From positions 5,890,001-5,954,000 of the forward strand of contig NZ_CP088156.1 of assembly GCF_021088345.1 (NCBI RefSeq): a DNA stretch of 64,000 bases, written 5' to 3'. Below, in pieces: positions 31,343 through 41,219 of the stretch. Source of the stretch: Bradyrhizobium ontarionense (GTDB lineage: Bacteria; Pseudomonadota; Alphaproteobacteria; Rhizobiales; Xanthobacteraceae). The number at the start of each line of letters is the position of its first letter. Position 1 is the stretch's first letter. The position numbers and the translations under genes are program-made. Under the pieces are notes generated by a model that saw only the letters and a program-made list of their open reading frames with translations, was not told the DNA's origin and searched no databases.

Positions 31343-32310
31343 GGGATCAAACTCCGTCTTCAGGTTGGTATTCGAATTGACAAAGAACTCCGTCGCAACG
31401 ACGAACCAGCCCGTGGGCGGCCAGGCACGCGGCAGGCCGATCGAGGCCGGTCGTCCGTGCGCTCTGAATCACGTCAGAGGGCGAGGCCCAACCGTTGTCG
31501 AGGCCGAAGCTCCGAACCGGCCGCCGGTATAATCGGCGCCCGCTGCAGCAAAGCTCTGCCGGGACAGGATCGTGACGCAGGTACATGGTTCAACGTCGTT
31601 CCTGGAATGTCGCGAAAGCGAGGATAAGCGGAGCACCTCGCGCACCGGATCGCTCTGACTTATGTCAAACGGTTGCAATCTTCTGGTCTTGAGATTCCGC
31701 TTTCGGCTTCGCATTTCGAGTAGTCGGGGGAAATTTTAGCAGCGAACAAGGGACGGGATGTGTGTCGTCGCCGCGGCGAACATCGGCTTTCCGATGGTGG
31801 CTTATGGCTGGCCCGTCCTCGCAGTGCCAATGCTCGGCACCAGAAGTGGGAAGCTCGCGCGCCGGTCGGCGCGGCAAGGTTGTGGTGCCCGTGACAGGGA
31901 GATCCAAGCGTTGGATCTGAGCCTCCAAACACTATGCGCTTAGGTTTTGATGAGGGTGATCATGGTGTGGCCAGGGCGATACCATCATCTGGTACGATCG
32001 CGTGATTTCACGGTTCGGTCGTGTCAATTGGTCATCTTGTCCACGTGAGCCGGCTTGCTCGCCGCGGCCGCGCGGGAACGTCTAATGCGTTGGATCGATT
32101 GGGAATTTATCGGCGTTGGCCCGACGGTCGCACCGATCGTCCCGCAGCGAGCCAGGGAAGATGCAAAACGGCATGTTCAATCCATTGACAAATGGCGCCG
32201 CGCGGTAAAGTGATGGACGACAGCCGTCAGGTGGGACTTTGGTAGTCTGAAGATGACGGATCAATCCTGGACCGCCTTTGTTGGTCACGGTCCAGGCTGG
32301 AGCGGGTGAG
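31343..32310. other. Non-coding stretch, divergent promoters
   Basis: Nearly 1 kb between the divergent NosL operon and the DUF2946-like gene. Only short, compositionally poor readings occur. Near 31670-31740 the sequence is locally AT-richer, fitting a promoter for one side. No repeat or RNA gene was recognised. Confidence 0.4.
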
Positions 32311-32760
32311 TTGAGCGGCCAATACGATACGTCGATCAATGAATCGCGGGGCGAGCGTCGGCGAACGCTCGCGGCGCTGTTCTGCATGGTCGCGGTCGCG
32401 CTCAATCTCGTCGGCGCGCTGACCCTTCCGTTCAGGTCGGCTCCGTTGGAGCTCACGGCTGCGGTCCTGGATCACGGCTGGACGATCATCTGTTCGGCCG
32501 GCGGGATGACCGTCCTCGATGCTGACGGTCACCGCGTCCCTGATGATCAGACGGGCCAGGCGGGGCCTGCGTCCGAGCATTGCGTTTTCTGCCTGCCTTT
32601 GATGCACGGAAATGTCGCGCTGGCGCCGGCGATTGAAATTCCGGTGCCCGCTCAATTTGTGCTGGCCGATCCTGCCTCTCGACCGGCCTCGATGCCCGTC
32701 GTGCGGCTGTCGGCGTTCGGCGCCTGGCCGCGGGCTCCCCCGGTGCTCCAGATCGGTTAG
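32311..32760 (+). CDS. DUF2946-like exported protein, copy 1
   Basis: 149 residues. A hydrophobic N-terminal segment (about 20-40) is followed by ICSAGG (Cys61), DADGHRVPD, the HCVFCLPL pair (Cys91, Cys94) and a tail WPRAPPVLQIG. The closest relative in the window is the protein at 45308, which has the same length and the same three cysteine positions. The start is taken as TTG 32311 because GGAG sits eight bases upstream and the paralogue also begins with TTG in the same context and aligns from this point. Function unknown; the cysteine pair and the setting (FixK-like regulator 87 bases downstream, cbb3 cluster nearby) suggest metal, perhaps copper, binding outside the cytoplasm. Confidence 0.82.
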   Translation: MSGQYDTSINESRGERRRTLAALFCMVAVALNLVGALTLPFRSAPLELTAAVLDHGWTIICSAGGMTVLDADGHRVPDDQTGQAGPASEHCVFCLPLMHGNVALAPAIEIPVPAQFVLADPASRPASMPVVRLSAFGAWPRAPPVLQIG

Positions 32761-32847
32761 TTCGAGCCAAATCGCGCCGCCGCTCGCTTCGTGCGCGCGC
32801 GTGCGCAATTGCCGCAGGTCGCGGCTATCCGATTGATTGATCGAGCC

Positions 32848-33606
32848 ATGAACAGCCTTCTTGATGGTGCGCTGACGCGTGCCGGCGCGCCTGCGTCTTC
32901 GCACGACGGAATTGAACTCGAACAATTGGGGTATGAGCGAGCCTCCGCACCGCGCTCCCTGGTGCTGTCCAGTGCGAATGAAATTCGAAGCTTCGCGGCT
33001 GGCCATACCGTCCACCGCGCAGGATCTCGTGCCGGCGCGGTTTTTCAGATCGTAACCGGGCACGTGAAGCTGTTGGCGCCAGCACGCAACGGCGGGCAAC
33101 AGATCGTGGCCCTGCTCGGAGCGGGCGATTGTTTCGGGCTGTCAGATGATGGCCGAAATCTCTGCAGCGCCGAAACCCTGACGCCGGTCCAGGTCAGGGT
33201 CCTCGCGCGCGGAAAAGTTGACAGCAACAGCATTCATGCGATCAACAGGCAGCTCCAGGCGCAGATGAGCGCGAGCTTCAGCCACTGCGTGGCAATCACG
33301 CAGCTTTCGGCCCGTGAGCGGCTCGCGGACTTCCTGACGAGATGGGCGAAGCGCGAAACGCCTCAGCTTCTGAACGGCGGAGCCGCAGATGCCGAGCCGA
33401 TCGAGCTGCGCATTCCACTGCTTCGCTATGAAATCGCAAACTACCTGTCCGTGACCACCGAAACCTTGTCTCGATGCTTTGCCGAGTTTCGCCGACGCGG
33501 TTTCATCAGCACGCCTACGCCAAAGGCGCGGGAGATCCTCCGCATTGATGACTTCCAAGGTCTCCTGGCGGTGTGCTCGGAGGCTCGGCCGGAGCAGCGA
33601 TCATGA
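32848..33606 (+). CDS. Crp/Fnr-family transcription regulator, FixK-like
   Basis: 252 residues: cyclic-nucleotide-binding-type fold (about 45-130), dimerisation helix, and a C-terminal winged helix with E205-T-L-S208-R209, the Fnr-type recognition residues for TTGAT-N4-ATCAA. It has no N-terminal cysteine cluster for a 4Fe-4S centre, so it resembles FixK rather than Fnr. Start uncertain: ATG 32848 is preferred, an in-frame GTG at 32791 is possible. A perfect site of the expected type lies at 45237-45250 ahead of the cyd genes, and cbb3 genes are adjacent, so control of low-oxygen respiration is a reasonable inference. Confidence 0.9.
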   Translation: MNSLLDGALTRAGAPASSHDGIELEQLGYERASAPRSLVLSSANEIRSFAAGHTVHRAGSRAGAVFQIVTGHVKLLAPARNGGQQIVALLGAGDCFGLSDDGRNLCSAETLTPVQVRVLARGKVDSNSIHAINRQLQAQMSASFSHCVAITQLSARERLADFLTRWAKRETPQLLNGGAADAEPIELRIPLLRYEIANYLSVTTETLSRCFAEFRRRGFISTPTPKAREILRIDDFQGLLAVCSEARPEQRS

Positions 33607-33721
33607 GAGATCGAGCGGAATTGCAGATGCGGTTCTCTCGCCGGCGACGCGCCGTTGGTTGTGTCCCTGTTCGTGGCGAGTTGGGTTTTGCAGCTCGTCC
33701 TTCTTCGCTGGAGCGTCTCGA

Positions 33722-34075
33722 ATGCCCCGTCTGATTCGCTTGCTTGCAAGGAATGCGCTGATCGGATTTGCGATCGCCGCCCTCGCTGTTGCCAGTCTCG
33801 TGGTCTTCGACGTCGCGCGTATCGGCTCACTGATCGCGCATGCCGAGCGGGGCTGGCTTGTCATCGGGCTTCTGACGTTCATGCTCGGTCTGACATTTGC
33901 CAGCGCGCAAATGGGCTTTGCAATCATGTTGTTGCCCTACGACCAGGAGGAGCCTCCTTCTGGCGCGCGGCAAATGGACTGCCGAGGGTGGAACCTGCGG
34001 CGACGACGAGCGGCAGTGAGACTCGTTGTCCGGCAACCGCGCCTGGACCGCGTTCAGCACAAACGCCATTTCTAG
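33722..34075 (+). CDS. Small inner-membrane protein
   Basis: 117 residues with two membrane segments (about 12-32 and 45-72) and a basic, low-complexity tail. GGAG lies eight bases before the ATG. I recognise it only as a type of small membrane protein common in rhizobia; no function can be assigned. It is on the same strand as the regulator and 20 bases before a DUF2946-like gene, probably in the same operon. Confidence 0.65.
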   Translation: MPRLIRLLARNALIGFAIAALAVASLVVFDVARIGSLIAHAERGWLVIGLLTFMLGLTFASAQMGFAIMLLPYDQEEPPSGARQMDCRGWNLRRRRAAVRLVVRQPRLDRVQHKRHF

Positions 34076-34095
34076 AAACCAGGGTGAGAGGAGCG

Positions 34096-34491
34096 ATGTT
34101 GACGAGGTTGCGATCGGCGACGATCAGAATCCTGGCGGCAGGTCTTTATCTGTTCGCCGGGCTGTCCGTTGGCGCCGGTCATCGTCCCCTTGCCATCCCC
34201 TCCGATCCCCTTGCTGCGTATGTTTTGCCGGACGGTTCACGTCCGGTTCTCTGCCTGACCGAGAAGCGCTCGCCGCCCGGCGAGACTGACGGTTCGATCC
34301 AGGTCGAACATTGCGATGCTTGCCGCCTCGCCAGCGCCCCCGGCCTTCCGCCCATCGACGCGTCTCACGTGCGGATTGAGCGCGACAGGCTGTCTTTGGA
34401 ATTTGCCGTCCCGAGCGATGCGCCGATCCCGTTCCTGCAAACGCGCAGGCACTGTATCCGAGGACCGCCTTCTCCAGATGTCGTCGTCTGA
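34096..34491 (+). CDS. DUF2946-like exported protein, copy 2
   Basis: 131 residues: signal-like segment (about 10-27), single Cys53 in VLCL, then the H-C73-x-x-C76 pair and the tail RGPPSPDVVV. This is the same plan as copy 1 but more diverged. A good AGAGGAG ribosome site precedes ATG 34096; the much longer open frame upstream overlaps other genes and is discarded. Probably expressed with the small membrane protein in front of it. Function unknown. Confidence 0.75.
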   Translation: MLTRLRSATIRILAAGLYLFAGLSVGAGHRPLAIPSDPLAAYVLPDGSRPVLCLTEKRSPPGETDGSIQVEHCDACRLASAPGLPPIDASHVRIERDRLSLEFAVPSDAPIPFLQTRRHCIRGPPSPDVVV

Positions 34492-34627
34492 CTCCTGAGC
34501 CGTCCGTTCGGAATTCCGACGACGGGACCAGACTTGCGCGATCCTGGAACCAAACATGCGATTTGCTTATCCCGCCTCGCTCTCGCGGGCGACCGCCGCC
34601 GTTGCCAAATCCCCGGCGCTGCTCCAG

Positions 34628-34957
34628 CTATCTAATCGTTTCCGCGGCATTTGCCCGGATGCGGCGCCACGCATCCACGCGGCGGATGATCTCGGCCGCG
34701 CTCATGGCCGTGCCGAAAAATGCGAACATCAGCGCGAAGAGTCGAAAATTGGCATCCTCGGTGACCGCAGCAATTCCAACCGCCGCGATGGCGGCAAAAC
34801 CGAGCAGCAGGCCGATCCACCAACTGGTCTGGTCCGACATCAGCTCGGTCGCGGCACGGTCGTTGGTCCGCCGGTCCGTAGCCAGATGCGGAGCGACCGT
34901 CCTGTAGACCCCCACCAGGGCTGCCGCGAGCAGTGCGAGGAAAATGGTATCAGACAT
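34628..34957 (-). CDS. Small membrane protein beside the cbb3 cluster
   Basis: 109 residues with two or three hydrophobic segments (about 4-20, 47-65 and 72-88) and a basic C-terminus. It starts nine bases after the DUF2189 gene, so the two form an operon divergent from ccoN. No family recognised; related short membrane proteins are common in Bradyrhizobium-like genomes. Confidence 0.65.
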   Translation of the reverse strand: MSDTIFLALLAAALVGVYRTVAPHLATDRRTNDRAATELMSDQTSWWIGLLLGFAAIAAVGIAAVTEDANFRLFALMFAFFGTAMSAAEIIRRVDAWRRIRANAAETIR

Positions 34958-34966
34958 GGCCGGACC

Positions 34967-35833
34967 TCATGGGGCGTCGTTGATCTCCGGATGGATAACC
35001 ACGCGGCGGTAGAGATGCCAAGTGGCATGGCCGACGACAGGAAGCGTGACGAAGAAGCCGATGAACCCGGTCATGACCGAAATGAAGGCAAGGAAGCTGA
35101 TCGTCGCAGACCAGATCAGCATGGTGACGGGATTGTGGATGACGGCCCTGAGACTGGTCGTCAGCGCCGTCATGAAATCCGTATCCTTGTCGAGCAGGTA
35201 GGGCACTGCGACGACGCTGATCGCGAAAACGAGCGTCGCAAGGATCGCTCCGACCGCATTGCCTGCCAGAAGAAATGCCATGACGCGCGGCGAGTTCAGG
35301 GCCCGCGTCAGCAGCTCGCTGATCGGCATCGGAGAAAGGCCGAATGCGATGGCGTAGATCACGCCAGCCGCCTTCAACCATACCACCATCGCGAATACGA
35401 GAACGCAGCCGAACAGCAGCAGCTGTGTGCCGCCATGCCGCATGAACGAGAGCAGGATCGGCCGGAGCAGCAGCGGTTCGCCGGCTTCCAGGCGCCGGCT
35501 GATGTCGTAGAGGCCGACCGCGGTGATCGGACCGATCAGCAGGAATCCGGCGACCACCGGGAAAATGAGGTATTCCTGTCGGTCGATCAGAAGGGCCGCA
35601 ACGAGCCCAAGTCCGCCGAAGACGTAGACGCTGCTGAAGAGCAGTCCATAGCTGGTGGCGCGTCGGAAATCGCTGATGCCCTGCCGCAGGCACGCGAACA
35701 CGTCGGTGACCGGAATATCGCGGATGGCGGGCGGCGCGATATAGCCGGCGGGGATGAATCCAACGTCTTCGTCGTCGGAGTCGTCCATGGGGGCATCGAT
35801 CAGTTTGCGCCCGGCCGACGTCATTTCGATCAT
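34967..35833 (-). CDS. DUF2189 family membrane protein
   Basis: 288 residues with about six membrane segments. The soluble N-terminus ([16 protein letters not shown]) and [15 protein letters not shown] are typical of DUF2189, a family often found near cytochrome oxidase genes. The start at 35833 is decided by GGGAGGT seven bases upstream; the frame is open for 33 more codons but those are Arg/Gln-rich. Divergent from ccoN across about 180 bases. Function unknown, perhaps in oxidase membrane biogenesis. Confidence 0.85.
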   Translation of the reverse strand: MIEMTSAGRKLIDAPMDDSDDEDVGFIPAGYIAPPAIRDIPVTDVFACLRQGISDFRRATSYGLLFSSVYVFGGLGLVAALLIDRQEYLIFPVVAGFLLIGPITAVGLYDISRRLEAGEPLLLRPILLSFMRHGGTQLLLFGCVLVFAMVVWLKAAGVIYAIAFGLSPMPISELLTRALNSPRVMAFLLAGNAVGAILATLVFAISVVAVPYLLDKDTDFMTALTTSLRAVIHNPVTMLIWSATISFLAFISVMTGFIGFFVTLPVVGHATWHLYRRVVIHPEINDAP

Positions 35834-36012
35834 GCAACGACCTCCCGGCGAAGCTCGCCTTTGCTGCTGCTGCGGTCCGCGTTTCCCGGACGCCGCGGGC
35901 GGTCTTTGCCGCCTCGCGCCGTCGAAGCGCAAAGCCTAGCCCTTTGCTGCGAAAGAGCAAGCTCGGCACGCGTACCCCGTTCCCAGACCTCCTGCTCCTT
36001 GCAAGGCTAGCC

Positions 36013-37467
36013 ATGTCCGAATCCGTCCGTCCGCCCCTCCGTTATGACGATGATGTCGTCCGGCTGTTCACCGTCGCCACAGTGATCTGGGCGCTGGTCG
36101 GCTTCTCGGCGGGGGTGTTCATTGCAGGCGAGTTGGCCTTTCCTGCCTTGAACTTCGCCGAATGGGTCAATTTCGGCAGATTCCGTCCCGTTCACACCAG
36201 TGCCGTCATTCTGGGCTTCGGCGGAAACGCCCTGATGGGTACGTCACTCTATGTTGTGCAGCGCACCTGCCAGACCCGCCTGTTCGGCGGCCGCGGTCTG
36301 TCGGAGTTTCTGTTCTGGGGCTACCAGTTGACGCTGATCCTGGCCGCCACCGGCTATGTGCTCGGAGTGACCAAGAGCCAGGAATATGCCGAACCCGAAT
36401 GGTTCGCGATCCTGTGGCTGGTGATCGTCTGGATCGTCTATTTCGTGATCTTCACCGGGACGGTGGCTCGCCGGAAGGAGCCGCATATCTACGTCGCGAA
36501 CTGGTTCTATTGGGCCTTTATCCTGACCGTCGGCGTCCTGGTCGTCGTCAACAATCTCTCGGTTCCGATCTCGTTCACGTCCACGAAGAGCTATTCGCTC
36601 TGGAGCGGTGTCCAGAGCGCGATGATCCAGTGGTGGTACGGCCACAACATGGTCGGCTTCTTCCTGACCGCGGGCTTCATCGGCATCATGTACTACTTCG
36701 TGCCCAAGCAGGCGGGACGCCCGGTCTACAGCTATCGGCTGTCGATCGTTCATTTCTGGGCGCTGATCTTTCTGTACATCTGGGCGGGACCGCATCACCT
36801 GCACTTCACCGCGTTGCCGGACTGGACGCAGACGCTCGGCATGGTCTTCTCGGTGATGCTCTGGATGCCGTCCTGGGGTGGCATGATCAACGGCATCATG
36901 ACGCTGTCCGGCGCATGGGGAAAGCTTCGAACCGATCCGATTCTTCGCTTCCTCGTGGTCGCCGTCGCATTCTACGGCATGGCAACGTTCGAAGGACCGC
37001 TGATGGCCATCAAGCAGGTCAACGCGCTTTCGCACTTCACCGACTGGACCATCGGGCATGTCCATTCCGGGGCGCTGGGCTGGGTGGCCTACATCGCCTT
37101 CGGCGCCACATACTACATGGTACCGCGGTTATGGCGCCGGCCGCTCTATTCCACCGGGCTGATCGAAGCCCACTTCTGGCTCGCCAGCATCGGGATCATT
37201 CTCTACATCAGCGCAATGTGGGTGTCGGGCATCACCCAGGGTCTGATGTGGCGGGCCTATGACGAGCAGGGATTCCTGCAATATTCGTTCAGCGACACCG
37301 TGGCGATGCTGCATCCCTATTACGTGACGCGATTTGTCGGGGGCCTGTTCTACCTGAGCGGCGGCATCGTGATGGCCTACAATCTGTTCCGAACGATATC
37401 CCAGCCGCTCGCAAACGTCGTGCCTGATCGGATTCGCGGCGCCGCAGCTCCGCTTCCGGCGCAATGA
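36013..37467 (+). CDS. ccoN: Cytochrome cbb3 oxidase catalytic subunit CcoN/FixN
   Basis: 484 residues with about twelve membrane segments. Histidine motifs of the haem-copper family are visible: RPVHTSAV (His61), [18 protein letters not shown] and [10 protein letters not shown]. CcoN holds haem b, the haem b3-CuB centre, and reduces oxygen to water with high affinity. ATG 36013 (MSESVRPPL) is the family start; the longer frame is rejected. It leads a compact ccoNOQP-GHIS run. No TTGAT-N4-ATCAA box was found in the 180 bases upstream. Confidence 0.97.
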   Translation: MSESVRPPLRYDDDVVRLFTVATVIWALVGFSAGVFIAGELAFPALNFAEWVNFGRFRPVHTSAVILGFGGNALMGTSLYVVQRTCQTRLFGGRGLSEFLFWGYQLTLILAATGYVLGVTKSQEYAEPEWFAILWLVIVWIVYFVIFTGTVARRKEPHIYVANWFYWAFILTVGVLVVVNNLSVPISFTSTKSYSLWSGVQSAMIQWWYGHNMVGFFLTAGFIGIMYYFVPKQAGRPVYSYRLSIVHFWALIFLYIWAGPHHLHFTALPDWTQTLGMVFSVMLWMPSWGGMINGIMTLSGAWGKLRTDPILRFLVVAVAFYGMATFEGPLMAIKQVNALSHFTDWTIGHVHSGALGWVAYIAFGATYYMVPRLWRRPLYSTGLIEAHFWLASIGIILYISAMWVSGITQGLMWRAYDEQGFLQYSFSDTVAMLHPYYVTRFVGGLFYLSGGIVMAYNLFRTISQPLANVVPDRIRGAAAPLPAQ

Positions 37468-37477
37468 AGGAATCGAG

Positions 37478-38209
37478 ATGATCAATCACGCAGTCGTCGA
37501 GAAGAGCGCGCCTCTCTTCGTTCTCTTGACATTCATCACGATCGCGATCGGCGGTCTGATTCAGATCGTCCCCTTGTTCAAGATCGAAAGCACGATCGAG
37601 CCCGTCAAGGGCGTACGACCCTACACGCCGCTCGAGCAGATCGGCCGCAACATCTACATGCGCGAGGGCTGCTACAATTGCCACAGCCAGATGGTGCGCC
37701 CGTTGCGTGATGAGGTGGATCGCTACGGGCACTACAGCCTTGCCGCTGAGAGCGTGTACGATCATCCGTTCCTGTGGGGATCGAAGCGGACGGGGCCGGA
37801 TCTTGCCCGCGTCGGCGGCAAGTACTCGAACCAGTGGCATACAGCCCACCTGATCAATCCGCGCGACGTGCTGCCGTCATCGATCATGCCGCCTTATGAG
37901 TTTCTGCGCCGTCGCCCGATCCAGACGCGTGACATCAAGATGCATCTTCTCACGTTGAGCCAACTCGGGGTTCCCTACACCGCGGCGATGGTCGCCGCGG
38001 CCGAAGCGGACATCAGGGCCCAGGCCAATCCCGATGACGGCGACGTCGAGGCCCTGAAGCGGCGCTATCCGAAGGTCGCCGTCGGCCCCTTCACCGCACA
38101 AACTGAACGTATCACGGAGATGGATGCGCTGATCGCCTATCTCCAGGTCCTCGGGACGATGGTCGACTTTGCGCCCTATGACAGCGGGACGACGGAGCGG
38201 GCACGATGA
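37478..38209 (+). CDS. ccoO: Cytochrome cbb3 oxidase monohaem subunit CcoO/FixO
   Basis: 243 residues: one N-terminal membrane helix (about 12-32) and a periplasmic domain with a single haem c site C65-YNC-H69, followed by QMVRPLRDEVDRYG. It carries electrons from CcoP to CcoN. Starts ten bases after ccoN with AAGGAA; the stop overlaps ccoQ by ATGA. Confidence 0.97.
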   Translation: MINHAVVEKSAPLFVLLTFITIAIGGLIQIVPLFKIESTIEPVKGVRPYTPLEQIGRNIYMREGCYNCHSQMVRPLRDEVDRYGHYSLAAESVYDHPFLWGSKRTGPDLARVGGKYSNQWHTAHLINPRDVLPSSIMPPYEFLRRRPIQTRDIKMHLLTLSQLGVPYTAAMVAAAEADIRAQANPDDGDVEALKRRYPKVAVGPFTAQTERITEMDALIAYLQVLGTMVDFAPYDSGTTERAR

Positions 38210-38370
38210 ATGAAGTTCTCCTCGGCTACGCAGAAGGAGGCTTCCTCCTGCTCGCAATCGTCGTGATCTGCTGGATCGCACTCCGCGTGTTCGATCCGCG
38301 CGAGCGCAAGGCCATGGAGGCGCATGCTCGCATTCCATTCAGCCAGGAGGATGACAATGGCCGCGCCTGA
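38206..38370 (+). CDS. ccoQ: Cytochrome cbb3 oxidase small subunit CcoQ/FixQ
   Basis: 54 residues with one membrane helix (GGFLLLAIVVICWIALRV) and the FDPRERK segment after it, usual for CcoQ, which stabilises the complex. ATGA overlap with ccoO; its last five codons overlap the ccoP start. Confidence 0.9.
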   Translation: MNEVLLGYAEGGFLLLAIVVICWIALRVFDPRERKAMEAHARIPFSQEDDNGRA

Positions 38371-39244
38371 ACGGGATCCGCTGACCGGACAATATACGAC
38401 CGGGCATGTCTGGAATGGCATCAAGGAGCTGAGAACACCGGTGCCGGCGTGGTGGCTGATGGCGTGGTTCGTCTGCATCGCCTTTGCGCTGGGTTATATC
38501 GTGTTCTACCCGTCGTTTCCATCGCTGAGTGGCTTTGCACCCGGAAGTCTGCGCTGGTCCGCTCGCAGCGATCTGGCGGAGGACATCGCGACCGCCAAGC
38601 AGAAACAGGCGAGCTATCTCTCCCGCATTTCGAGTCTGCCCGTCGAGGCGATCCTCAAAGATCCGGATCTGTCGCGCTTTGCGTTCAACGGAGGTCATGC
38701 CGCCTTCGTCGTCAATTGCATCGCCTGCCATGGCGCGAGCGCAGGCGGCCAGATCGGACAGTTTCCGTCCCTCATCGACGACGACTGGATCTGGGGCGGG
38801 TCGATCGAGGAAATCTACCGCACCATCCGCTATGGCATTCGTAACGCCTCGGACGAAGCCAGATCGAGCATGATGCCCACATTCGGAGGCATGCTGTCGC
38901 CCCAGCAGATCGAGCAGGTCGCCGAATACGTCCAAGTGCTCAACCCGAATGCGAAGGGCCATGACGGCAGGGGATCCCTGCCGGGGGCCGCGATCTTCGA
39001 GCAGAATTGCGTCGGATGCCATGGGGCACAGGGGCAGGGCGGACGCGAAATGGGAGCGCCTCGGCTCAATGACGCGATCTGGCTCTACGGCGGGGCCAAA
39101 TCCCAGATCATGGCACAAGTGACGCATCCGCGGCACGGCGTCATGCCCGCGTTCGGTCTGCGCCTCTCGGACGAGACGGTGAAGATGCTTGCTGTCTACG
39201 TCCATTCTCTCGGCGGCGGCGAGCGTTCCGGAGCGGCGCAATGA
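38357..39244 (+). CDS. ccoP: Cytochrome cbb3 oxidase dihaem subunit CcoP/FixP
   Basis: 295 residues: cytoplasmic N-terminus (DPLTGQYTTGHVWNGIKEL-type start), one membrane helix (about 35-55), and two haem c sites, C121-IAC-H and C218-VGC-H. Receives electrons from cytochrome c. ATG 38357 is chosen over 38351 because AGGAGG abuts the earlier ATG and is properly spaced for the later one. The stop overlaps ccoG by ATGA. Confidence 0.97.
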   Translation: MAAPERDPLTGQYTTGHVWNGIKELRTPVPAWWLMAWFVCIAFALGYIVFYPSFPSLSGFAPGSLRWSARSDLAEDIATAKQKQASYLSRISSLPVEAILKDPDLSRFAFNGGHAAFVVNCIACHGASAGGQIGQFPSLIDDDWIWGGSIEEIYRTIRYGIRNASDEARSSMMPTFGGMLSPQQIEQVAEYVQVLNPNAKGHDGRGSLPGAAIFEQNCVGCHGAQGQGGREMGAPRLNDAIWLYGGAKSQIMAQVTHPRHGVMPAFGLRLSDETVKMLAVYVHSLGGGERSGAAQ

Positions 39245-40713
39245 CCGCGACGACCGCCGCCTCAGGTCGAGCGTCTCGCATCCCGCGCAAGCTCGCGCGC
39301 GGAATCCGTCCGAGGCGGGTCAAAGGGCGCTGGCGTACGGTCAAGACCGTCGTTCTCTCTGCTGTCGCCGGGACACTCTATCTGCTGCCGTGGCTGCGAT
39401 GGTCACGCGAGGCCGGGCGGCCGCAACAGGCCGTTCTCTTCGACTTTGCGTCGGCCCATGCCTATGTGTTCGGCTTTGAATTCGGCCCTCAGGATCTGTT
39501 CCTGCTATTGGCGCTGCTCATCGCCGCGGCGTTCGCACTGTTCCTGACCAATACCCTGGTTGGTCGCGTCTGGTGCGGATTTTCCTGCCCGCAGACGCTC
39601 TGGACCGATCTGTTCGTGATGATCGAGCGATGGCTGGAGGGCGACCGCCAGGACCGCATCCGACGCCACGCCAATCCCCAGAATGGCCGCGACTGGCTTC
39701 GAACGCCGGCAAAGCACGGGCTCTGGCTCGCGATCTCCGCCGCGACGGGGTTGACCGTCGTTTCCTATTTCGTCGATGCAAGGGTGCTCTGGCCGGAGTT
39801 CCTGACAGGCTCGGCTTCCGCTGCTGCGGCGACGTTCGTCCTGGTCTTCACCGCCGCGACCTACCTCCTTGCGGGCTTCGCGCGCGAGGTGGTGTGCACG
39901 CACATGTGTCCATGGCCTCGATTCCAGGCCGCCATGCTCGATCGCGACACGCTCATCGTCAGCTATCTGTCGGAACGGGGCGAGCCTCGCGGGCCGCTCA
40001 AGCGCGCAAGGCCGCGGTCGGACGGTCAGGGCGGCGATTGCGTCGATTGCGGTCTGTGCGTCGCGGTGTGTCCGACGGGCATCGATATCCGTGACGGCAT
40101 GCAGTTGGCCTGCATCGGTTGCGGCCTCTGTGCCGACGCGTGCAATGGGGTGATGAAGAAGCTGGACCGTCCGCTCGGCCTCATTTCTTTTGTCAGTGAA
40201 CGCGAGATGGCATCCCCGGATGCCGGATCGACGGCCGGTATTCGCCGCTTTCGAATCAGGCCGGTTGCCTTCGCGGCTCTTCTCACCATCACCTCGGGCC
40301 TGATCGTGTGGTCGCTGCTCGAGCGAACGACGATCGACGTCGCGATCACTCACGACCGCGCGCCACCCTTTGTCACTTTGTCCGACGGCTCGATCCGCAA
40401 CATCTTCACACTTCGTGTCGCCGATCGCCGGGCGGAGCGGTCCCGGCTCCGCGTTACCGTCGATGATCTGGCCGGAGCGGTCGTCCAGGTCAGCCGAAGC
40501 GCCGAGCAAGGCGCGCACGCGGACGAGCTTGGATTTGCGGGAACGCCGTCTGGCGAAGCCACATTCCGTTTGGTGGTCTCCGTCCCCTCGATCGCGGCGC
40601 CCGCCGGCCGCCGCGATCTGACTTTCCATGTCGTGGACACCGGCAGCGGTGCGGTGGTTGCGACCGTGGTGAGCTACTTCTGGGGTCCCGAGGGCGGGAC
40701 GCGCGCACCATGA
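39241..40713 (+). CDS. ccoG: Cytochrome oxidase maturation iron-sulfur protein CcoG/FixG
   Basis: 490 residues: several membrane segments, C-GFSC-PQT and C-THMC-PWPR cysteine motifs, then two 4Fe-4S clusters of the ferredoxin type (CVDCGLCVAVCP and CIGCGLCADAC) and a C-terminal immunoglobulin-like periplasmic domain. CcoG is a cupric reductase that supplies Cu(I) for CuB assembly. ATGA overlaps on both sides. Confidence 0.96.
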   Translation: MTATTAASGRASRIPRKLARGIRPRRVKGRWRTVKTVVLSAVAGTLYLLPWLRWSREAGRPQQAVLFDFASAHAYVFGFEFGPQDLFLLLALLIAAAFALFLTNTLVGRVWCGFSCPQTLWTDLFVMIERWLEGDRQDRIRRHANPQNGRDWLRTPAKHGLWLAISAATGLTVVSYFVDARVLWPEFLTGSASAAAATFVLVFTAATYLLAGFAREVVCTHMCPWPRFQAAMLDRDTLIVSYLSERGEPRGPLKRARPRSDGQGGDCVDCGLCVAVCPTGIDIRDGMQLACIGCGLCADACNGVMKKLDRPLGLISFVSEREMASPDAGSTAGIRRFRIRPVAFAALLTITSGLIVWSLLERTTIDVAITHDRAPPFVTLSDGSIRNIFTLRVADRRAERSRLRVTVDDLAGAVVQVSRSAEQGAHADELGFAGTPSGEATFRLVVSVPSIAAPAGRRDLTFHVVDTGSGAVVATVVSYFWGPEGGTRAP

Positions 40714-41219
40714 ACCGCATCGTCCGCAATCTGATCGCGAATGACCGGTGGATTCCGGCCCTGATCGTCGTCGTTTTTCTTGGACTGGCGGGACTCGAAG
40801 CGCGTTTCATCTTCCTGGCCGTCTCCACCTTTCCGGGAGTCGTCACCGAACAGCCCTATGAGCACGGCCTGCACTACAATGACGTTCTCGTGGCGGAAGC
40901 AGCTCAGAAGGCGCGCGGCTGGACCGTCCGCACCTCCTACGCAGGATCGGCAGGCGCCGAGAACATCCTGCTCGTCTCGGTTCGCGACAAGGCGGGCGCG
41001 CCCGTCACGGCAGCTCTCGTTCAGGTCGTCGCCACGCAGGTGACGCGGCACACCCAGGCGATCGTGACGGACCTCAAGGAGACGTCGCCGGGGAACTACG
41101 ATGCGCAGCTCCGGCTCCCGCTCGGCGGTCGCTGGATGCTTCGGGTCGTCGTACGCAAAGGAGATGCCATCGACCGTCACGTCCAGGATATCATGATTGG
41201 CGGGCGTACTCAGTCATGA
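40710..41219 (+). CDS. ccoH: cbb3 oxidase assembly protein CcoH/FixH
   Basis: 169 residues: membrane anchor at about 15-38 then a periplasmic FixH domain with EQPYEHGLHYNDVLV and GGRWMLRVVV. Needed for stable assembly of the cbb3 complex. ATGA overlaps with ccoG and ccoI. Confidence 0.94.
   Translation: MNRIVRNLIANDRWIPALIVVVFLGLAGLEARFIFLAVSTFPGVVTEQPYEHGLHYNDVLVAEAAQKARGWTVRTSYAGSAGAENILLVSVRDKAGAPVTAALVQVVATQVTRHTQAIVTDLKETSPGNYDAQLRLPLGGRWMLRVVVRKGDAIDRHVQDIMIGGRTQS

Noticed and set aside
31938..31965. TTGAT and TGATCA elements near 31950 as an FNR/FixK site
   Set aside because: Spacing and second half do not match TTGAT-N4-ATCAA.
31343..32310. Several short frames in the 1-kb gap after the NosL operon
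   Set aside because: Each is under 100 codons with Arg/Pro/Ser-rich sequence and no recognisable feature.
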